The translations under genes and the position numbers were made by a program. Shown in pieces: positions 30,369 through 39,332 of a stretch of 64,000 nucleotides of DNA. Origin of the DNA: Tepidimonas aquatica (lineage in GTDB: Bacteria > Pseudomonadota > Gammaproteobacteria > Burkholderiales > Burkholderiaceae_C); assembly GCF_007556585.1 (NCBI RefSeq), contig NZ_VJNA01000016.1:1-64000 (forward strand), written 5' to 3'. Each line of letters begins with the position of its first letter. Positions within the stretch are counted from its first letter, which is position 1. Under the pieces are notes generated by a model. It had not been told where the DNA came from, searched no databases, and saw only the letters and a program-made list of their open reading frames with translations.

Positions 30369-30673
30369 TGTGTGTCGGCATCCCCATGCAGGTCATCGAA
30401 TGTCATGGCTTCGTCGCCCTGTGCCGGGGCCGTCACGGCGTGCGCCGGCTGGACATGGCACTGGTGGGCGAGCAGTCCCCCGGCACCTGGGTGCTGAGTT
30501 TTATCGATGCCGCCCGGGAAGTGATTAACGCGGAAACGGCGGCCCGTATCGATGCGGCCTTGGACGGCCTGGAAGCGGCGATGGCCGGGGAGACCGACAT
30601 CTCCGCCTATTTCACCGACCTGTTCGACCGCACGCCAGAACTGCCGCCCCATCTGAGAGGATCTGCCCAATGA
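30368..30673 (+). CDS. hoxL: HypC-like hydrogenase chaperone (HoxL/HupF)
   Basis: A 101-residue HypC paralogue starting MCVGIPMQV. The Cys after Met1 is the residue that carries the Fe(CN)2CO unit. HoxL/HupF proteins are specific to the large subunit of the membrane-bound enzyme and are needed in aerobic growth in related systems. The acidic C-terminal tail is longer than in HypC, as normal for HupF. It overlaps hoxM by one base and hoxO by four. Confidence 0.93.
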   Translation: MCVGIPMQVIECHGFVALCRGRHGVRRLDMALVGEQSPGTWVLSFIDAAREVINAETAARIDAALDGLEAAMAGETDISAYFTDLFDRTPELPPHLRGSAQ

Positions 30674-31104
30674 CCCAACTTCATCCCCTCATTCAGCGTC
30701 TCACTGCTGAATACGGCCTTCCCCTGCTGGATCCCGGCAACCTCAACACCTTCTGCGATGCGCCAGGTGACGCCGTGCTGTTCTGCGGCGGTGACCCGGT
30801 GCAGCACCCGGAATGCCTGGACGTGGCCGTGGTGCTGCCGGAACTGCTGCGGGCGTTCCCCGGTCGCTTCCGGGCCGCCGTAGTCTCCACTGCCCTGGAA
30901 TCCGAGATACAGGCCCGCTACGGCTTCAACCGCAAACCCACCCTGGTGTTTCTGCGGGGCGGCGCCTATATCGGCGCCCTGTCCGGCATCCAGGACTGGG
31001 CCGTCTATCTTGACCGCATCCAGGAACTTTTGGCCGCGCCCCCCAGCCGGCCACCATCCATCGGCATCGCCGTCAACGCCTTGGGCCCCGCCGTCTGCCA
31101 CTGA
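30670..31104 (+). CDS. hoxO: HyaE-family thioredoxin-like chaperone (HoxO/HupG)
   Basis: A 144-residue protein of the HyaE/HupG family, which has a thioredoxin fold without a CxxC redox pair and acts as a Tat-signal chaperone for the small-subunit precursor. Conserved parts are AAVVSTALESEIQARYGFNR and KPTLVFLRGGAYIGALSGIQ. Its ATG overlaps the hoxL stop. Confidence 0.92.
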   Translation: MTQLHPLIQRLTAEYGLPLLDPGNLNTFCDAPGDAVLFCGGDPVQHPECLDVAVVLPELLRAFPGRFRAAVVSTALESEIQARYGFNRKPTLVFLRGGAYIGALSGIQDWAVYLDRIQELLAAPPSRPPSIGIAVNALGPAVCH

Positions 31105-31114
31105 GGAATCCGCC

Positions 31115-31954
31115 ATGCATGCCTTCCCCATTCCCGTCGTCGCCCTAGGCCCTGGCTCCCACCAGGAAGAGGAGCCCCTGGATTACCTGCCCATGCCCCA
31201 CGACATGCGCACCTTCCAGCCCCCCATCCTACCGGAGCCGCAAGACATTCGTGACCACACCGCTGTCCGGGCCTGGCTAGAGCAGTTGTTGGAAGCCACC
31301 CAGAAATGGCGCCCCGGCGGGGGCTCCTACTGTCTGGACATGCATCACTTGGCCGAAAAGGACCGGCAGCTCATCAACCAGCTGCTGGGCGAAGGGGAGG
31401 TCAGCGCCCAGGTCACTGGCGAGGATGGTGTCCTCTCCATCCAGGAAAGCGTGTTCGCTGGCGTGTGGCGCCTGCTGGGACGGGACAAGGATGGCCACCT
31501 CTATATGGACCGGGTGGAAGTGGGCGACGTGCCCGCCGCCATCCTTTGCGCCGCCATGACCGGCCTGGCCAAGCCCGCCCAAGCCCCGGTCAGTCCCGGC
31601 GTCATCAACGCCCCGGCCCTGCTGGCGGAGATCGCGGAGCACACCGCCCGTCCCGACGGCGGCACCCACGTCATCAATCTGTCCCTGCTGCCCTTCTCGC
31701 CTGAGGACGCCGCCTGGCTGGACGAACGCTTGGGCCGGGGCCCGGTCACCCTGCTATCCCGGGGCTACGGCAACTGCCGCATCACCGCCACGGGCATTGC
31801 CCGGGTCTGGTGGGTGCAATACTTCAATTCCCAGGATGCCCTGATCCTCAACACCCTGGAGGTCAGCGACGTGCCGGAAGTAGCCCGGGCCTCGGCTGAG
31901 GACCTGGAAGACAGTGCAGATCGCCTGGCGGAAGTCCTGGCCTGGATCGGCTAA
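31115..31954 (+). CDS. hoxQ: Hydrogenase expression/formation protein (HoxQ/HupH)
   Basis: A 279-residue HupH/HyaF-family protein. The two related halves of the family, each with a LPxSxxD/E pattern, are visible as LGEGEVSAQV with SIQESVFAGVWR and LGRGPVTLLSRGYGNCRITA with VWWVQYFNSQD. Such proteins help mature the small subunit and its clusters with HoxO. The ATG at 31115 was chosen because it follows the hoxO stop closely and begins MHAFPIPV, as in homologues. Confidence 0.93.
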   Translation: MHAFPIPVVALGPGSHQEEEPLDYLPMPHDMRTFQPPILPEPQDIRDHTAVRAWLEQLLEATQKWRPGGGSYCLDMHHLAEKDRQLINQLLGEGEVSAQVTGEDGVLSIQESVFAGVWRLLGRDKDGHLYMDRVEVGDVPAAILCAAMTGLAKPAQAPVSPGVINAPALLAEIAEHTARPDGGTHVINLSLLPFSPEDAAWLDERLGRGPVTLLSRGYGNCRITATGIARVWWVQYFNSQDALILNTLEVSDVPEVARASAEDLEDSADRLAEVLAWIG

Positions 31955-32024
31955 ACATGAAGGCTGCAATTACGAATCCGGCAAGGGGCAGACAAAGCGG
32001 GGGCCGTATGGCCACAATACACCC

Positions 32025-32240
32025 ATGACCACCTTCGAAGGCTCCTACCTGGGCGACGCCAGCCGCCTGCCTCCAGACGCCCGGCTGGAGTGCAAGATCT
32101 GCTGGTATGTCTATGACCCTGCCGAGGGTGACCCGGTGTGGCAGATTTCCCCCGGCACCCCCTTCGCTAACCTCCCGCCCCATTGGCGCTGCCCCAACTG
32201 CGACGGCGCCCGGGAACAGTTCATGGTGCTGCATGACTGA
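32025..32240 (+). CDS. hoxR: Hydrogenase-associated rubredoxin (HoxR/HupI)
   Basis: A 71-residue rubredoxin with both iron-binding knuckles, CKICWYVYDPAEGD and CPNCDGAREQFMV. HoxR/HupI rubredoxins are thought to supply or receive an electron while the oxygen-tolerant proximal cluster is built, and they occur with hydrogenases matured in air. The ATG at 32025 gives the family N-terminus; eight bases overlap with hoxT. Confidence 0.94.
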   Translation: MTTFEGSYLGDASRLPPDARLECKICWYVYDPAEGDPVWQISPGTPFANLPPHWRCPNCDGAREQFMVLHD

Positions 32241-32748
32241 CGTTGACCACTCCAATCCCTCCGGTCGACTAGAGGCTGCCTTTCGCCACATCGCCGACAC
32301 CCGCATGGCGGGTATGGCCTTGGTGAATCCAGCCCTAGCGGTGGAGGCTGTGGGCTTCCGCCAGTTGGGGCAGGTCTGGGTAGGCGTGCTCATCACCCCC
32401 TGGTCCATGAGCCTTATCTGCCTGCCCGCTACCGACGCCGAATGGGAAGCCCTGCCAAGCGGCACCAAACGGGAGGTGGAATTTCCTTCCGGCACCTACG
32501 AATTCCTCACCGCCCACGAAGCCGTCCTGGGCCCCTATCTCACCAGCTCCCTGTTCTCCCCCATGTTTGATTTTGCAGACATGGATCAGGCCAGGGCGGT
32601 GGCGGTGGCCGTGCTGGCTGAGGTCTTTGCGCCCCAGGCGGCAGATATACCGGCAACACCTGCCCCCAGTTTGAGCACCAAGCTGGAACGATCGGCGAGC
32701 CGCCGAGGTTTCCTAGGGGCCCTCCTGGGCCAGGGAAGCCCGTCATGA
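32233..32748 (+). CDS. hoxT: [NiFe]-hydrogenase assembly chaperone (HoxT/HupJ, HybE family)
   Basis: A 171-residue HybE/HupJ-family chaperone. The core MAGMALVNPALAVEAVGFR, VGVLITPWSMSLICLP and EFPSGTYEFLTAHE is well conserved. The C-terminus carries SRRGFLGALLG, a twin-arginine-like end common in HupJ proteins and probably a docking mimic rather than a signal. It starts inside hoxR and its stop overlaps hoxV by four bases. Confidence 0.9.
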   Translation: MTDVDHSNPSGRLEAAFRHIADTRMAGMALVNPALAVEAVGFRQLGQVWVGVLITPWSMSLICLPATDAEWEALPSGTKREVEFPSGTYEFLTAHEAVLGPYLTSSLFSPMFDFADMDQARAVAVAVLAEVFAPQAADIPATPAPSLSTKLERSASRRGFLGALLGQGSPS

Positions 32749-33941
32749 CCAATCGACTCGAAGGCCGCATCCACGTACGCCTGACCCAACATGAGGACAG
32801 GATCGCCGACGTTGCCATCCGCTCTACCCGACCCCAGCTGGCCCGCAAACTCATGACCGGTCGCACCCCCGAGGAAGCGGCCGACCTGGCGGGTTTGATC
32901 TTTAGTCTGTGCGGTCAGGCCCAGCGGGCCGCAGCCAAGGCTGCATGCCGGGCGGCCTTGGGGATCACGGATGAGACGGCCGGCACCCCCTCCGTGCTCA
33001 TGGAACTGGCCCGGGAACACGCCTGGCGCCTGTTGCTGGACTGGCCCCAGGAAGCCGGGCAGGCACCAGACATGACCAGCCTGATGGCCTTGCGTCAGGC
33101 GAATGAAGAAACGTTTGCCGATACCCTGGCCGCCCTTGTGCGCGAACGCCTGCTGGGGGAAGCCCCATCTGACTGGTTGACCCGCGATTTGGCCGGCTTG
33201 GATGCCTGGATACGACAAGGCGGCACCCTCCCCGCTCGCCTTTTCGCCAGCCTGGGCGACGGCCCTGACACCGGCATCAGCCATACCGGATTTCTACCGG
33301 AACTGTCGGCGTGGAGCCTGGAAACAGCCACGGACCTGGCCCATCGTGCACTGGACGAGCAGGCCTTCTGCACCCTGCCGGACTGGCGAGGCGCACCGGC
33401 GGAAACCGGGGCCATCGCCCGTACCCATGGCCATCCCCTGGTGGCCGGATGGATAGCCCGACGGGGACGGGGCATGGGTGCCCGCCTGCTGGCCCGACTA
33501 GTGGAACTGGCAACCCTGCCTGAACGGTTCCGCAAGGGTAGCCTGCCAGTCATCCATGCATGGTCCATATCAAAAGATGCGGAACAGGTAGGCCTCGCCG
33601 GCGTGGAAACCTCCCGGGGTCTCTTGTTCCATGTGGCCACCCTAAGGGACGGCAAGGTGGCGGACTACCGCATCCTGGCCCCTACGGAGTGGAACTTCCA
33701 CCCCGCCGGCCCCCTGGCTCAGGCACTGATCGGCTTGAGGGCCGAAAAAGAACTGGCCAAGCTGGTGGCCCATTCCCTGGATCCCTGCGTGGGCTTTGAT
33801 GTGGAGGTTCATGTGGAGCAGGAAGTGGGCATGGTTCTCAAGGAGTGTCCATTATTAGAGGATGAGTGGACGATGAAGCGTTTCGGTTCCGGAATGGCCC
33901 CGACTATCAACTTTGCACTACCCACTTCCCGCCATGCATGA
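32745..33941 (+). CDS. hoxV: Large-subunit-like assembly scaffold (HoxV/HupK)
   Basis: A 398-residue relative of the hydrogenase large subunit that serves as a scaffold while the Fe(CN)2CO unit is passed to HoxG. The nickel motifs are reduced, as is normal for HupK. The N-terminal pair survives only as SLCGQAQ, and the C-terminal motif as LDPCVGFDVEVHVE, without the second cysteine. It is therefore not an enzyme. The stop overlaps the hypA start region by eight bases. Confidence 0.92.
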   Translation: MTNRLEGRIHVRLTQHEDRIADVAIRSTRPQLARKLMTGRTPEEAADLAGLIFSLCGQAQRAAAKAACRAALGITDETAGTPSVLMELAREHAWRLLLDWPQEAGQAPDMTSLMALRQANEETFADTLAALVRERLLGEAPSDWLTRDLAGLDAWIRQGGTLPARLFASLGDGPDTGISHTGFLPELSAWSLETATDLAHRALDEQAFCTLPDWRGAPAETGAIARTHGHPLVAGWIARRGRGMGARLLARLVELATLPERFRKGSLPVIHAWSISKDAEQVGLAGVETSRGLLFHVATLRDGKVADYRILAPTEWNFHPAGPLAQALIGLRAEKELAKLVAHSLDPCVGFDVEVHVEQEVGMVLKECPLLEDEWTMKRFGSGMAPTINFALPTSRHA

Positions 33942-34275
33942 AATGTCCCTAGCGGAGAGTGTCCTTCAGATTGTGGAAGACACCGCCGCCCAGCAGGGTT
34001 TCAAGCGAGTGACGGAAGTGCGCCTGGAGATCGGCGCCCTCTCCGGCGTGGAAGTGGAAGCCCTGTGCTTCTGCATGGATGTGGTGTTCAAGGGCAGCGT
34101 GGCCGATGGCGCCCGGGTGGAACTGGAACGCCTCCCCGGCCAGGGCTGGTGCCTGGGCTGCGGCGAATCCGTCGAAATCCAGGCCCTGTATGACCCCTGT
34201 CCCAAGTGCGGCAGCTACCAGGTCCAAGCCACGGGGGGAACGGAAATGCGGGTCAAGGACATGCTGGTTGAATAG
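33934..34275 (+). CDS. hypA: Hydrogenase nickel-insertion protein HypA
   Basis: Nickel metallochaperone, 113 residues. The N-terminal MHE (Ni2+ ligand His2) and two zinc CxxC pairs, CLGCGE and CPKCGS, are intact. I chose the ATG at 33934, seven codons into the open frame, because HypA activity needs His directly after Met. It works with HypB, encoded 17 bases downstream. Confidence 0.96.
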   Translation: MHEMSLAESVLQIVEDTAAQQGFKRVTEVRLEIGALSGVEVEALCFCMDVVFKGSVADGARVELERLPGQGWCLGCGESVEIQALYDPCPKCGSYQVQATGGTEMRVKDMLVE

Positions 34276-34292
34276 TTTTCGGAGAGACGAAC

Positions 34293-35318
34293 ATGTGCAC
34301 GGTATGCGGCTGCGGCGAAGGCGAAACCCGGATCGAGGGTCATTACCCCCACCATGATCATGGCCACAGCCATGATCATCCACACGATCACACCCATGAA
34401 CATGTACACGCTGACGGCACCGTGCATAGCCACGGACACACGCACACCCATAGCCACGACCACACCGACCATGGACACGTCCATGAGCACCTGCATGCCA
34501 GCGGCAAAACCCATTACCACGCACATCATGGCGACCTCCACTACGGTCGGGGCCCCGCCCATGCCCACGCCCCGGGCCTGACCCAGGAGCGCATGGTCCG
34601 CATCGAGCAGGACATCCTGGCCAAGAACAACGCCTACGCGGCCGACAACCGCAAGTATTTCGCCGAGCATGGCATCTTCGCCGTCAACCTGGTATCCAGC
34701 CCCGGCTCCGGCAAAACGACCCTGCTGGTGCAAAGCATCAAGATGCTTGCCGATAAAGCAAAGGTGGCCGTGGTGGAAGGCGATCAGCAGACCAGCCATG
34801 ACGCCGACCGCATCCGCGCCACGGGAGCCCCCGCCATCCAGGTCAACACCGGCAAGGGCTGTCACCTGGACGCCCACATGGTGGGCCGCGCCCTGGAACG
34901 CTTGAACCTGCCCGACGACAGCCTGCTCATGATCGAGAACGTGGGTAACCTGGTGTGCCCCGCCGCCTTCGACCTGGGGGAGGCCCACAAGGTGGTCATC
35001 CTGTCGGTGACGGAAGGCGTGGACAAGCCGCTGAAATACCCGGACATGTTCCGCGCCGCCGATTTGATGTTGCTGAACAAGGTGGACCTGTTGCCCTACC
35101 TCACCTTCGACGTGGCCACGTGTGTGGACTACGCCCGCCGTGTGAATCCCAGGCTCCAGGTCATGCAGGTATCTGCTACCAGCGGCCAGGGCATGGAGGA
35201 GTGGCTGAACTGGCTCATGGCCGGATTGAATAAGGCCAAGACGGCGCGCTTGCAAAACGTGGAATGGCTAAAGCAGCGAATTGCTGAGTTGGAAATGCGG
35301 TTGGCGGGTCAGGGTTAA
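34293..35318 (+). CDS. hypB: Hydrogenase nickel-insertion GTPase HypB with long His-rich region
   Basis: GTPase that drives nickel delivery to the large subunit; 341 residues. The high-affinity nickel motif CTVCGCGEG follows Met1. Residues ~17-92 contain about thirty histidines, a nickel-storage segment. The G domain then begins with [11 protein letters not shown] (P-loop) and includes [22 protein letters not shown] and NKVDL. It is longer than average mainly because of the His region. hypF follows after ten bases. Confidence 0.97.
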   Translation: MCTVCGCGEGETRIEGHYPHHDHGHSHDHPHDHTHEHVHADGTVHSHGHTHTHSHDHTDHGHVHEHLHASGKTHYHAHHGDLHYGRGPAHAHAPGLTQERMVRIEQDILAKNNAYAADNRKYFAEHGIFAVNLVSSPGSGKTTLLVQSIKMLADKAKVAVVEGDQQTSHDADRIRATGAPAIQVNTGKGCHLDAHMVGRALERLNLPDDSLLMIENVGNLVCPAAFDLGEAHKVVILSVTEGVDKPLKYPDMFRAADLMLLNKVDLLPYLTFDVATCVDYARRVNPRLQVMQVSATSGQGMEEWLNWLMAGLNKAKTARLQNVEWLKQRIAELEMRLAGQG

Positions 35319-35328
35319 CCACTTCCAG

Positions 35329-37701
35329 ATGAACCATAACGCCGAGGTCACTAGGCAATCTTCCAGCTTGTTTCTCCGACGCCGCCTGCGCGTCACCGGC
35401 ATCGTCCAGGGCGTAGGTTTCCGTCCCTACGTCTGGCGCCTGGCCATGGAACTAAACCTGTCCGGATGGGTTCGCAACGACGCTGCCGGGGTGGAGATCC
35501 TGGTGGAGGGCGAGCGCCACCGCATTGAGGCCTTTACCCGCCGCCTGCCCGTGGAAATCCCGCCCCTGGCGCGGGTGCGGGAACTGAGTTGGGACGACGC
35601 GCCCCACAGCGGGGAACACACAGGGTTTGTCATCACCGAAAGCGGCGCCGGCCGGGCCAGCACCATGATCGGCCACGACACGGCGGTGTGCCTCGACTGT
35701 CTGACAGAGATGTTCGACCCTGCCGACCGACGCTGGCGCTACGCCTTCATCAACTGCACCAACTGCGGCCCCCGCTACACCCTCACCCGGTGCCTGCCCT
35801 ACGACCGGGCCCAGACCAGCATGGCACCCTTTCCGCTGTGTCCGGACTGCGAGAAGGAATACCGTAACCCCGCCGACCGGCGCTTTCACGCAGAACCCAC
35901 GGCCTGTCCGGTGTGCGGCCCTCGTTTGGCTCTGGTGGATGTCCGGGGAAACGCCATTCCGTGTGACGACCCCATCACCGCAACCATTCAACTTTTACAG
36001 GCAGGCCAAATCGTCGCCATCAAGGGCCTAGGGGGCTTTCACCTAGCCTGCGATGCTCGCAATGCCGAGGCCGTACAGCGACTGCGGGCACGCAAGCAGC
36101 GGGATGAGAAGCCCTTCGCCGTCATGGCGGCCAATCCGGCTTCCCTGGCCGAGTGGGTGGAGATGAGCGAGGCCGAACAGGCCCTGCTCACTTGCCGTGA
36201 GCGGCCCATCGTTCTGCTGCGCAAGAAATGCGGAGCCGACGCCGCCTTGCCCGGCATCGCCCCGGGCCTGGCCTGGTTGGGGGTGATGCTGCCCTACGCG
36301 CCCTTGCAGTGGCTGATCTTCCACGAGGCGGCGGGTCGGCCCGCTGGTACGGAATGGATACACCATCCCCAGGGCCTGATGTTGGTGATGACCAGTGCCA
36401 ACCCGGGGGGCGAACCCCTGGTGAGCCACAACGACGAGGCCATCGACCGCCTGGGCAACATCGCTGATGCCGTGCTGCTCCACGATCGGGACATCGTCGT
36501 ACGTTGCGATGACAGCGTGGTGCGTATGAGCGCCAACAACGGGCCCCAGTTCATACGCCGCGCCCGGGGCTACACACCTCGGGCCATTCGACTTTCCCGC
36601 TGCGGTCCGTCGGTGCTGGCCCTCGGAAGCCACCTCAAGAACACTCTTTGCGTGACCCGGGGGAACGATGCCTTCGTCTCCCAGCATATCGGCGGCCTGG
36701 ACAACCCCGCCACCTGCAACATGCTCCAGGAAGTCACGGAACACCTCCTCCACATCCTGCAGGTGAGACCGGAGGCCGTGGCCCACGACCTGCACCCGGA
36801 CTTCTTCAGCAGCCACTATGCCTTGGAACTGGCGGATGCCTGGGGTTTGCCCACCATCGCCGTGCAGCACCACCACGCCCACATCGCCGCCGTGGCGGCG
36901 GAGCACGGCGTGGAACGGCCTTTGTTGGGCCTGGCCCTGGACGGCGTGGGCCTGGGTTCCGACCACACGTCCTGGGGCGGTGAGTTGTTACGCGTGGACG
37001 GCGCTGCATTCACCCGCCTGGGCCACCTCACCCCCCTGCCCATGCCCGGCGGCGACAAGGCGGCCAAGGAACCGTGGCGCATGGCGGCCGCGGCCCTGTT
37101 CCTGCTGGGCCGTGCCGACGACATTCCCCGCCGTTTCACCGCCCAGCCCGTGGCCCGGCAGCTCCGCGTGATGCTTGAGCACAACCTCCACTGCCCCCCC
37201 ACCACCAGCCTGGGCCGCTGGTTCGACGCGGCGGCCGGATTGTTGGGAGTGCGTAACGTAATGACCTTCGAAGGCCAGGCGGCCATGCTGCTGGAAGGCC
37301 TGGCTGAGGAAGCTGGAGACGTGTCTCCGTTGACCGACGCCTACGTGCTCCATGCCGATGGCAAGCTAGATCTGCTGCCCCTACTGGCCCGCCTGGCCGA
37401 CGAAACCGATGCGCGACGCGGTGCTGCCCTGTTCCACGCCACCCTGGCCCGCGCCCTGGCGGACTGGACGCTACAGGCCGCGGAACAACAGAGTCTGGAC
37501 ACCGTGACCCTGGGGGGAGGCTGCTTCCTCAACCACATCCTGTCCCGCCACTTGGCCAACCATCTGACAAGCCAAGGCCTGCGGGTTCTGGAGGCCCGAC
37601 AGATACCCCCGAACGACGGAGGGTTGAGCCTGGGCCAGGCCTGGGTTGCAATTAGTTCACTCAACAATCGTCAGCTGAAGGGGACGCGGAGCGATCCTTA
37701 A
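35329..37701 (+). CDS. hypF: Carbamoyltransferase HypF
   Basis: Makes the cyanide ligand precursor from carbamoyl phosphate and places it on HypE; 790 residues. Order: acylphosphatase-like domain (VTGIVQGVGFRPYVWRLA, residues ~22-39), two zinc fingers (CLDCLTEMFDPADRRWRYAF, then CPDCEKEYRNP and CPVCGPRLA), a YrdC-like domain (IVAIKGLGGFHLACDA) and a Kae1-like carbamoyltransferase domain with the metal motif VQHHHAHIAAV. The start at 35329 (MNHNAEV) avoids overlap with hypB; no strong ribosome site is visible. Confidence 0.95.
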   Translation: MNHNAEVTRQSSSLFLRRRLRVTGIVQGVGFRPYVWRLAMELNLSGWVRNDAAGVEILVEGERHRIEAFTRRLPVEIPPLARVRELSWDDAPHSGEHTGFVITESGAGRASTMIGHDTAVCLDCLTEMFDPADRRWRYAFINCTNCGPRYTLTRCLPYDRAQTSMAPFPLCPDCEKEYRNPADRRFHAEPTACPVCGPRLALVDVRGNAIPCDDPITATIQLLQAGQIVAIKGLGGFHLACDARNAEAVQRLRARKQRDEKPFAVMAANPASLAEWVEMSEAEQALLTCRERPIVLLRKKCGADAALPGIAPGLAWLGVMLPYAPLQWLIFHEAAGRPAGTEWIHHPQGLMLVMTSANPGGEPLVSHNDEAIDRLGNIADAVLLHDRDIVVRCDDSVVRMSANNGPQFIRRARGYTPRAIRLSRCGPSVLALGSHLKNTLCVTRGNDAFVSQHIGGLDNPATCNMLQEVTEHLLHILQVRPEAVAHDLHPDFFSSHYALELADAWGLPTIAVQHHHAHIAAVAAEHGVERPLLGLALDGVGLGSDHTSWGGELLRVDGAAFTRLGHLTPLPMPGGDKAAKEPWRMAAAALFLLGRADDIPRRFTAQPVARQLRVMLEHNLHCPPTTSLGRWFDAAAGLLGVRNVMTFEGQAAMLLEGLAEEAGDVSPLTDAYVLHADGKLDLLPLLARLADETDARRGAALFHATLARALADWTLQAAEQQSLDTVTLGGGCFLNHILSRHLANHLTSQGLRVLEARQIPPNDGGLSLGQAWVAISSLNNRQLKGTRSDP

Positions 37702-37724
37702 CCGGCAGCGAAAGGAAATTCTTC

Positions 37725-38000
37725 ATGTGTCTCGCCATCCCCGCCCGCGTGGTGGAAATCGCAGAAAAAGACCAGGCCATCGTGGACCTGGGCGGCGTGC
37801 GCAAGGACGTCTCCCTGGCCCTGGTGGAGGACGTACAGGTAGGCGACTACGTCATCGTCCACGTGGGCTATGCTCTCACACGCTTGGACCCGGAAGAGGC
37901 GGAGAAAACCCTGGCCTTGATGGCTGAGGCGGGGCTGACACCGGAGGCGATATCAATAACCACTCCGCCATTCCCGCACGGACGGGAATCCATGCATTGA
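37725..38000 (+). CDS. hypC: Hydrogenase assembly chaperone HypC with a repeat-derived tail
   Basis: Carries the Fe(CN)2CO unit between HypD and the large subunit; 91 residues beginning MCLAIPARVV, with the essential Cys2. The HypC fold ends near residue 77. The last ~12 codons (ending PFPHGRESMH) lie in a palindromic repeat (37970-37989) unlike HypC homologues, so the natural C-terminus has apparently been replaced. About 40 bases separate it from hypD. Confidence 0.93.
   Translation: MCLAIPARVVEIAEKDQAIVDLGGVRKDVSLALVEDVQVGDYVIVHVGYALTRLDPEEAEKTLALMAEAGLTPEAISITTPPFPHGRESMH
37970..37989. repeat. dRS3-like palindrome at the end of hypC
   Basis: ATTCCCG-CACGGA-CGGGAAT: a perfect 7-bp inverted repeat with a six-base loop. 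It resembles the ATTCCC...GGGAAT dispersed repeats known from Neisseria and other betaproteobacteria. It lies inside the hypC reading frame and supplies part of its last codons. Confidence 0.7.
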
Positions 38001-38039
38001 TCATCTGGGCCCTGCCCGCGAAGAAACAGTAATACTACC

Positions 38040-39176
38040 ATGAAATACGTCGACGAGTTTCGTGATGGGAAAGTCGCCAAAGGCTTGGCAGCTGCCATCG
38101 CCGCCGAGGTCCGCGACGACCGCCGTTATAACTTCATGGAGTTCTGCGGTGGCCACACCCATGCCATCTCCCGATATGGGGTGCCGGACCTGCTACCCCC
38201 CAACGTGCGCATGATTCACGGTCCCGGCTGCCCTGTGTGCGTGCTGCCCATCGGCCGCATCGACCTGGCCATCAAGCTGGCCCTGGAGCACGACGTCATC
38301 CTCTGCACCTACGCAGACACCCTGCGCATCCCAGCCTCTGGCGGTCTCTCCCTGATGAAGGCGAAAGCACAGGGGGGTGACATACGCATGGTCTACGCGG
38401 TAACCGATGCCCTGAAGATCGCCCGAGACCATCCGGACAAGGAGGTGGTGTTCTTTGCCATTGGCTTCGAGACCACCACCCCGCCCACGGCGGTGGCTAT
38501 CAAGCAAGCCCAGGCGGAGGGTCTGAAGAACTTCAGCGTGCTGTGCTGTCACGTGCTCACGCCGTCGGCCATCATGAACATCCTGGAATCGCAGCAGGCG
38601 CGGGAGCTGGGAACCGTACCCATCGACGGCTTCATCGGCCCAGCCCACGTCTCCACGGTGATTGGCAGCCGACCTTACGCGTTTTTTGCCGAGGAATACC
38701 GCAAACCCGTAGTCATTGCGGGCTTCGAGCCCCTGGACGTCATGCAGGCTATCCTCATGCTGGTGCGCCAGGTGAACGAGGGCCGCGCCGAGGTGGAGAA
38801 CGAATTCACCCGGGCGGTGACCCCGGAAGGCAACACCAAGGCCCAGAACCTAGTGTCCGAGGTGTTCGAGTTGCGCCGCAGCTTCGAATGGCGGGGCCTG
38901 GGGGAGGTGCCCTACTCCGCCCTGAAGATCCGGGAAGGCTTTGCTGACTTCGACGCCGAACGGCGCTTCCACCTGGAGTACCAGCCGGTGCCCGACAACA
39001 AGGCCTGCGAGTGTGGCGCCATACTCCGGGGGGTGAAGAAGCCCACGGACTGCAAAATCTTCGGCACCGTGTGCACGCCCGAGAATCCCATGGGTAGCTG
39101 CATGGTGTCCTCGGAGGGCGCCTGCTCGGCTCACTACACCTATGGGCGATACAAGGATATGGAGACGACGGCATGA
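38040..39176 (+). CDS. hypD: Hydrogenase formation protein HypD
   Basis: Iron-sulfur scaffold on which, with HypC, Fe receives CN and CO ligands; 378 residues. The diagnostic sequences are present: EFCGGHTHAISRYG, HGPGCPVCVLP, GFETTTPPTA and the C-terminal cluster cysteines in ACECGAIL, CKIFGTVCTP and GSCMVSSEGACSA. It follows hypC after about 40 bases. Confidence 0.97.
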   Translation: MKYVDEFRDGKVAKGLAAAIAAEVRDDRRYNFMEFCGGHTHAISRYGVPDLLPPNVRMIHGPGCPVCVLPIGRIDLAIKLALEHDVILCTYADTLRIPASGGLSLMKAKAQGGDIRMVYAVTDALKIARDHPDKEVVFFAIGFETTTPPTAVAIKQAQAEGLKNFSVLCCHVLTPSAIMNILESQQARELGTVPIDGFIGPAHVSTVIGSRPYAFFAEEYRKPVVIAGFEPLDVMQAILMLVRQVNEGRAEVENEFTRAVTPEGNTKAQNLVSEVFELRRSFEWRGLGEVPYSALKIREGFADFDAERRFHLEYQPVPDNKACECGAILRGVKKPTDCKIFGTVCTPENPMGSCMVSSEGACSAHYTYGRYKDMETTA

Positions 39177-39199
39177 CGGTGTGCATGATGGATTCGTCA

Positions 39200-39300
39200 C
39201 TGAAATCCCCCCAGCCCCCTCGCAACGGGGGGTGGAAAACGTGCCGCCCTCTACCGGAGCGGCCCTTCCTTTTCCAAAGGGAGGGCAGGAGGAACTCCAC
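39200..39300. repeat. Island-specific palindromic repeat, copy 1 (hypD-hypE gap)
   Basis: C- and G-runs form imperfect palindromes (CCCCCT...AGGGGG type). The 16-base core CTCCCTTTGGAAAAGG is present on the minus strand at 39268-39283. The same core recurs at 40747-40762 and 42570-42585. No gene is visible in this 156-base gap. Confidence 0.6.
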
Positions 39301-39332
39301 CGACCGGCAATGGCCACTTCAGGACTGACCCC

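Noticed and set aside
32233-32748. Twin-arginine motif SRRGFL near the C-terminus of HoxT as an export signal
   Set aside because: It is at the wrong end of the protein, and the same motif is characteristic of HupJ family members.
32745-33941. HoxV as a second catalytic hydrogenase large subunit
   Set aside because: Two of the four nickel cysteines are missing, as expected for the HupK scaffold family.
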